Below are positions 60,789 through 64,000 of a stretch of DNA of 64,000 nucleotides, in pieces. Numbering within the stretch: the stretch's first letter is position 1; each line of letters starts with the position of its first letter. The notes beneath the pieces are model-generated. The model had not been told where the DNA came from. It was given only the letters and a program-made list of their open reading frames with translations, and searched no databases. The stretch lies in the NCBI GenBank assembly GCA_015522685.1, contig WALU01000035.1, forward strand, positions 58,035 to 122,034, written 5' to 3'. The stretch comes from Thermoproteota archaeon. GTDB lineage: Archaea > Korarchaeota > Korarchaeia > Korarchaeales > Korarchaeaceae. The position numbers and the translations under genes are program-made.

Positions 60789-61982
60789 ATGCTCATAGGC
60801 TTAGTAGGAAAAACTAATGTTGGAAAGACAACGTTTTTCTCAGCAGCCACGCTAGTGGAAGCCGAAAGGGACAATAGACCCTTCGTCACGATAAATCCAA
60901 ATGAAGGCGTAGGATATATTAGGGTTAAATCGGTGTGTGCAGAGTTCGGGGTGAGGTGTCAGCCGAAGTGTGGTTGGTGCAATGGAAGATTTAGGTATGT
61001 GCCAATAAAACTTTTGGATGTAGCCGGTCTAGTTAAGGGAGCTCATAAGGGGAGAGGGTTAGGAAATAAATTCCTTGATGACCTTAGAAGATCTAGCGTG
61101 AACATAATAGTAGTAGATGCACCTGGTTCAACTGATGATAGAGGAAATCCAGTTCCTCCATCATCTCATGATCCTCTAGAGGATGTAGTTATCGTTAAGG
61201 AAGAGTTCTCTCTTTGGGTGGCCTCTATTATTGAAAGAGCCAAGAGCAAGATAAGAAGTAGGATAATTGGAGGGTCTTCAATAGATGCTGCTTTATATGA
61301 GATCTTATCAGGGCTTGATGTAAGAAGAGAAGTGATAAAGGAGGTGCTTGAGGATTTATCTCTAGAAATGCCTCCGATGGAGTGGACCGAAGAGCGACTG
61401 CTGGACTTCTCTCGTGAAATCTTAAAGAGAAGCAAGCCCTTTGTGATAGCTGCTAACAAAGTAGACGTTCCTAAGGCAGAGGATAACATTAATAGGTTGG
61501 GCAGAGAGCTAGACGACCCTATAATACCAGTATCCGCAGAAGCAGAGCTTATACTTAGGAGAGCAGCAAGATCAGGGTTCATTAGATATGAGCCAGGAGA
61601 TCCAGACTTCGAGGTCGTTGATGAGAGTAAGTTAACTAGAGTCCAGTTGAAAGCCTTAGATACCGTAAGGGAGAGTGTTCTTAATAAATTTGGTAGCACA
61701 GGAGTTCAAGATACCCTTGAAGCGGCAGTTTATAAGGTATTGAAGATGAAGGTCGTCTTCCCGGTAGAGAACGAGACGAAGCTATCAGATAGAGATGGGA
61801 ATGTGCTCCCCGATGCGATAATACTCCCAGAAGATGGTACTGTTGAGGATCTAGCTGAGAAGATACACAGTGAGATAGCGAAAAAGGCGCTCTACGGAAT
61901 TGATGTGAGAAATAAGAGAAGAATATCCCTAGATCACGTACTGAGCCATAGAGATATTGTAAAGATAGTGGCTGCTAGGTAA
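60789..61982 (+). CDS. OBG/YchF-family GTPase with TGS domain (Ygr210 type)
   Basis: A protein of 397 residues. G1 is GKTNVGKTTFFS (7-18). The YchF-type NPNEGVGYIRV is followed by an archaeal Cys cluster (CAEFGVRCQPKCGWC). DVAGLVKGAHKGRGLGNKFLD is G3, AANKVD is G4, and PVSAEAEL is G5. A C-terminal TGS domain (LPDAIILPEDGTVEDLAEKIHSE) ends the protein. It probably acts on ribosomes. No ribosome binding site; likely leaderless. Confidence 0.9.
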   Translation: MLIGLVGKTNVGKTTFFSAATLVEAERDNRPFVTINPNEGVGYIRVKSVCAEFGVRCQPKCGWCNGRFRYVPIKLLDVAGLVKGAHKGRGLGNKFLDDLRRSSVNIIVVDAPGSTDDRGNPVPPSSHDPLEDVVIVKEEFSLWVASIIERAKSKIRSRIIGGSSIDAALYEILSGLDVRREVIKEVLEDLSLEMPPMEWTEERLLDFSREILKRSKPFVIAANKVDVPKAEDNINRLGRELDDPIIPVSAEAELILRRAARSGFIRYEPGDPDFEVVDESKLTRVQLKALDTVRESVLNKFGSTGVQDTLEAAVYKVLKMKVVFPVENETKLSDRDGNVLPDAIILPEDGTVEDLAEKIHSEIAKKALYGIDVRNKRRISLDHVLSHRDIVKIVAAR

Positions 61983-63039
61983 AACATGTCCTATCTTTCC
62001 ATAGCTTCCCTTTGATAATAGAACAGTCATTCATCCTTACTGAGGGTGCAGTGACCACACTCATCAACTTAGATCTTGATATTATGCTTGAATCTGTAAT
62101 AAGAGAGTCTTTAACCTCCGATGAATTGATGCTACTCCCTTTCATAGCAATTGAGTTCTCTAATTTCGATGATCTTACTTTTGAACCATCCTCTAAATAT
62201 ACATAGGGATGTAGTTTGGAGTTTGCTACCTCACACTGCCCGATGGCTAGAGGCCCGAGAATTTCAGAATTAACTAGCTCAGCCTTCTCCGAAATGAGAA
62301 TACCACCTTCTTCTAATTCAAAGTTCTTAGGCTTTAGCCTATATCCTGCTATAACATCTTGGAAGAGGAGTCTTTGTGCTTTAAGAAAATCAGACGGCCT
62401 ACCTGCATCTACCCAGGGAGATATCTCTATTACTCCAACTTTCTCTCCATTCCTAGCTGCGAGTGTTAGGGCATCAGTTAGTTCGATTTCTCCTCTAGGG
62501 GAGATTCTTATGTTTTTTAGGTAATCAAAGATTGTTTGAGATAAATAAAATGCCCCAGCTATCACTAAATTCGATGGCTCCTTTCCCTTATCAGGCTTCT
62601 CAACAATTCTATTAAGCAGGCCATCTTTCAGATCAATAACGCCGAACTCCCAAGGTCTGGCCACAGGCGATACAGCTGCTATGTGATCATACTTATCTGC
62701 TGAGGAGATGATAAGATCTTTCGTTTTTGGGGGGATATATACGTCAGAGTATACAAGGAGGAAGCTCTCTTTAATGAATTCCTCTAACCTCAGGACAGCG
62801 TGGCCAGTCCCAAGAGGAGCTCCTTGATCTACCAAAGAAAAACCATACTCTTCAGATAATTTTGAAAATAAATTTTTCTTATAACTAACAACTGCATAAA
62901 TTGGAGATTCATCTTTAACTGTAATAAGATTATATTCAAAGAGAGTGGAGCCAGCGATGGGAAGTAGAGGCTTAGGTCTGGCCTCTGTGGCAGGTAAGAG
63001 CCTATTGCCTTTACCTGCCGCCAGAAGCGCTGCTTTCAA
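61975..63039 (-). CDS. Sugar-1-phosphate nucleotidylyltransferase with left-handed beta-helix
   Basis: A protein of 354 residues. The N-terminal Rossmann domain has LLAAGKGNRLLPATEARPKP, GTGHAVL, YSDVY and a late DAGRPSDF. From about 235 on are hexapeptide-like repeats (ISEKAELVNSEI...). The plan is that of archaeal GlmU or RmlA-like enzymes. It makes a UDP- or dTDP-sugar for glycans. TTG 63039 overlaps the S3Ae end by 29 bases. Confidence 0.85.
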   Translation of the reverse strand: MKAALLAAGKGNRLLPATEARPKPLLPIAGSTLFEYNLITVKDESPIYAVVSYKKNLFSKLSEEYGFSLVDQGAPLGTGHAVLRLEEFIKESFLLVYSDVYIPPKTKDLIISSADKYDHIAAVSPVARPWEFGVIDLKDGLLNRIVEKPDKGKEPSNLVIAGAFYLSQTIFDYLKNIRISPRGEIELTDALTLAARNGEKVGVIEISPWVDAGRPSDFLKAQRLLFQDVIAGYRLKPKNFELEEGGILISEKAELVNSEILGPLAIGQCEVANSKLHPYVYLEDGSKVRSSKLENSIAMKGSSINSSEVKDSLITDSSIISRSKLMSVVTAPSVRMNDCSIIKGKLWKDRTCFT

Positions 63040-63664
63040 TTTGTTCCTGCACCTCTGTAGTTTTCATCTCGACAGGAGTCTCCGATTGTTTGAGCAATAG
63101 CATCTTCCTAAGTTCCACGTACTTCACTGGAGCGACTTTAGAAGCAGCTTTCTGGATCTCTGAGAGTATTAGTATAGGTTCCTTGAATATATATGATTTG
63201 ATAAGATCTTCTACTGTATGTTTGGGTATTACTTCCTTTAGGTATTCATCCACTTTCGCCCTAATTGCATGCTTCTGGCTGCTTTTTATTCTCGTTACCG
63301 TTACAATCAAGGTGAAAACTCTGACCTCACTACCTTCTCCTGTTATACTATCTGTTTGGATATCAACCCTAGAACTCCTCCTCTGAATTATGGACCTCAT
63401 ATAGTCTCTGTTCAGCATTTCTTTGATGAATCTAGCGTATGCTTTATTTCCATCGACTTTAAATATATGGAACCAGAGTTTGTATTTCTCGTGCATGAAA
63501 TCTCCCGTTATATCTCTAACAGAGACTTCCACGTTCCTATTTAGAAGCTTCTCTGGATCACTGGCTGGAGTCTCCCCTATCCACTGATCCGGGAACATAT
63601 CCACTGCATAAACTTGGTACCAAGTCTTTGATACACCCTTTCTTCGCGCCTTTCTTCTAGGCAT
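63011..63664 (-). CDS. rps3ae: Ribosomal protein S3Ae
   Basis: A protein of 217 residues. SKTWYQVYAVDMFPDQWIGET is the family start, followed by FHIFKVDG, RDYMRSIIQRRSSRVD and VPKHTVEDL-like IPKHTVEDLIKSYIF. It is a small-subunit protein. ATG 63664 follows GAGGGATAATAA. The C-terminal tail is Ser/Glu-rich. The box at 63697 is the likely promoter. Confidence 0.94.
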   Translation of the reverse strand: MPRRKARRKGVSKTWYQVYAVDMFPDQWIGETPASDPEKLLNRNVEVSVRDITGDFMHEKYKLWFHIFKVDGNKAYARFIKEMLNRDYMRSIIQRRSSRVDIQTDSITGEGSEVRVFTLIVTVTRIKSSQKHAIRAKVDEYLKEVIPKHTVEDLIKSYIFKEPILILSEIQKAASKVAPVKYVELRKMLLLKQSETPVEMKTTEVQEQIESSASGGR

Positions 63665-63696
63665 TTATTATCCCTCGGCAGCATTTCAGTGAGAGG

Positions 63697-63706
63697 TATT
63701 ATAATC
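63697..63706. promoter_or_regulatory. Shared A/T box between rps3ae and the ABC ATPase gene
   Basis: tattataatc lies about 26 bases before the GTG at 63727 and about 37 bases before the rps3ae ATG. The second spacing leaves a leader of about ten bases that carries GAGGGAT. It is a likely bidirectional TATA element. Confidence 0.5.
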
Positions 63707-63726
63707 TTTTTTGACGGTATGTGCAT

Positions 63727-64000
63727 GTGCCTCCAGTGATAGAAATAGAAAACGTATCTTTCAAATATGAAGACAGTGAGAGACCAGCGCTCCTAGATAT
63801 AAATCTAAAGATTAATAGAGGAGATTTTCTATTGATAACTGGTTCAAGCGGTTCTGGTAAATCCACCCTGCTTAGATTACTGAACGGCCTCATACCTCAT
63901 TTCTATAGAGGAGAAATGAAGGGAAGGGTTCTGGTTGATGGTATTGATACAAAAGAAGCGAGCGTAGCGCAGCTAGCTAGGAAAGTGGGGTTGGTATTTC
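63727..64000 (+). CDS. ABC transporter ATPase, ECF/CbiO type (partial)
   Basis: The frame is open to the window edge, about 91 codons seen. IEIENVSFKYED opens the ATPase fold. Walker A is TGSSGSGKSTLLRLL, and NGLIPHFYRGEMKGRV is typical of energy-coupling-factor (EcfA/CbiO) ATPases for vitamin or metal uptake. Start is GTG 63727 or 63736; 63721 is also in frame. No ribosome binding site, so probably leaderless. Confidence 0.8.
   Translation, partial: MPPVIEIENVSFKYEDSERPALLDINLKINRGDFLLITGSSGSGKSTLLRLLNGLIPHFYRGEMKGRVLVDGIDTKEASVAQLARKVGLVF

Noticed and set aside
1-64000. CRISPR arrays, transposases, integrases or prophage genes
   Set aside because: No spaced direct repeats, no recombinase motifs and no tRNA-adjacent att duplications were seen on either strand.

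Overview
This window is a gene-dense stretch of a thermophilic archaeal chromosome. It is roughly 40% G+C by eye. Markers of archaeal identity include TBP and TFB, RNA polymerase subunits K and P, Alba, a group II chaperonin (thermosome), an A-type ATP synthase, class I lysyl-tRNA synthetase, GINS/MCM/Hel308, the exosome, RNase P proteins, 20S proteasome subunits, bifunctional FBP aldolase/phosphatase and geranylgeranyl reductase. A crenarchaeal-style catalytically dead proteasome beta subunit and the gins23-mcm adjacency point to the TACK/Thermoproteota side. I cannot name the order. No CRISPR array, integrase, transposase or rRNA gene was seen.

Layout. 1-2500: edge of a secreted-protein gene, a TRZ/ATZ-type deaminase, a CYTH protein and tRNA-Leu(UAA). 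2557-10847: A-type ATP synthase, split into F-H-E-A-B-D-C on the plus strand and I-K on the minus strand facing it. 10.9-13.4 kb: a UDP-GlcNAc 2-epimerase with an extra C-terminal domain, two DUF131-type membrane proteins and hexulose-6-phosphate synthase. 13.4-21 kb: Lhr helicase, thermosome, rpoK, alba, lysS and an unrecognised coiled-coil protein. 21-25.5 kb: a MurG-like glycosyltransferase, AMMECR1, a DUF89 phosphatase, tpiA and fbp. 25.5-28.1 kb: TBP, signal peptidase, RpoP and TFB on one strand. 28.3-31.1 kb: tRNA-Gly, an unknown small gene with a gingipain-like membrane-anchored protein, tRNA-Thr and an inactive-type proteasome beta. 31.1-36.3 kb: a plus-strand run of M20 and M50 peptidases, a Nog1-like GTPase, Trm-G10 methyltransferase and RNase Z. 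36.3-39.4 kb: UPF0201, a Toprim protein, a membrane-tethered winged-helix protein, tRNA-Leu(CAA) and NAD kinase. 39.5-48.2 kb: GINS23, MCM, Hel308, PurB, a beta-CASP nuclease, an Era-like GTPase and two small partners. 48.2-52.4 kb: TrmI, geranylgeranyl reductase, a small winged-helix gene behind a strong hairpin, dephospho-CoA kinase, about 860 bases of gene debris and tRNA-Pro. 52.5-54 kb: a DUF92 protein and a family 2 glycosyltransferase. 54-60.7 kb: a minus-strand superoperon (L15e, PF01877 protein, Rpp30, Pop5, PsmA, SBDS, Rrp4, Rrp41, Rrp42, L37Ae, Brix, Pcc1). 60.8-64 kb: a YchF/Ygr210-like GTPase, a sugar nucleotidyltransferase, S3Ae and the start of an ABC ATPase.

The genes are mostly core informational and central-metabolic. 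They are packed into operons with 1-4 base overlaps, many GTG and TTG starts, and strong GGTGA-type ribosome binding sites inside operons. Several divergent pairs appear to share one near-palindromic A/T box placed about 26 bases from both transcription starts. The points most worth a second look are the clan CD peptidase-like protein with its unknown partner, the epimerase fusion cluster, the membrane-tethered winged-helix protein that runs into a tRNA gene, the tRNA-Gly with C33, the TFB-RpoP-SPase-TBP run, the leader hairpin at 50.3 kb, the decayed region at 51.5-52.3 kb, and two perfect in-frame tandem repeats.
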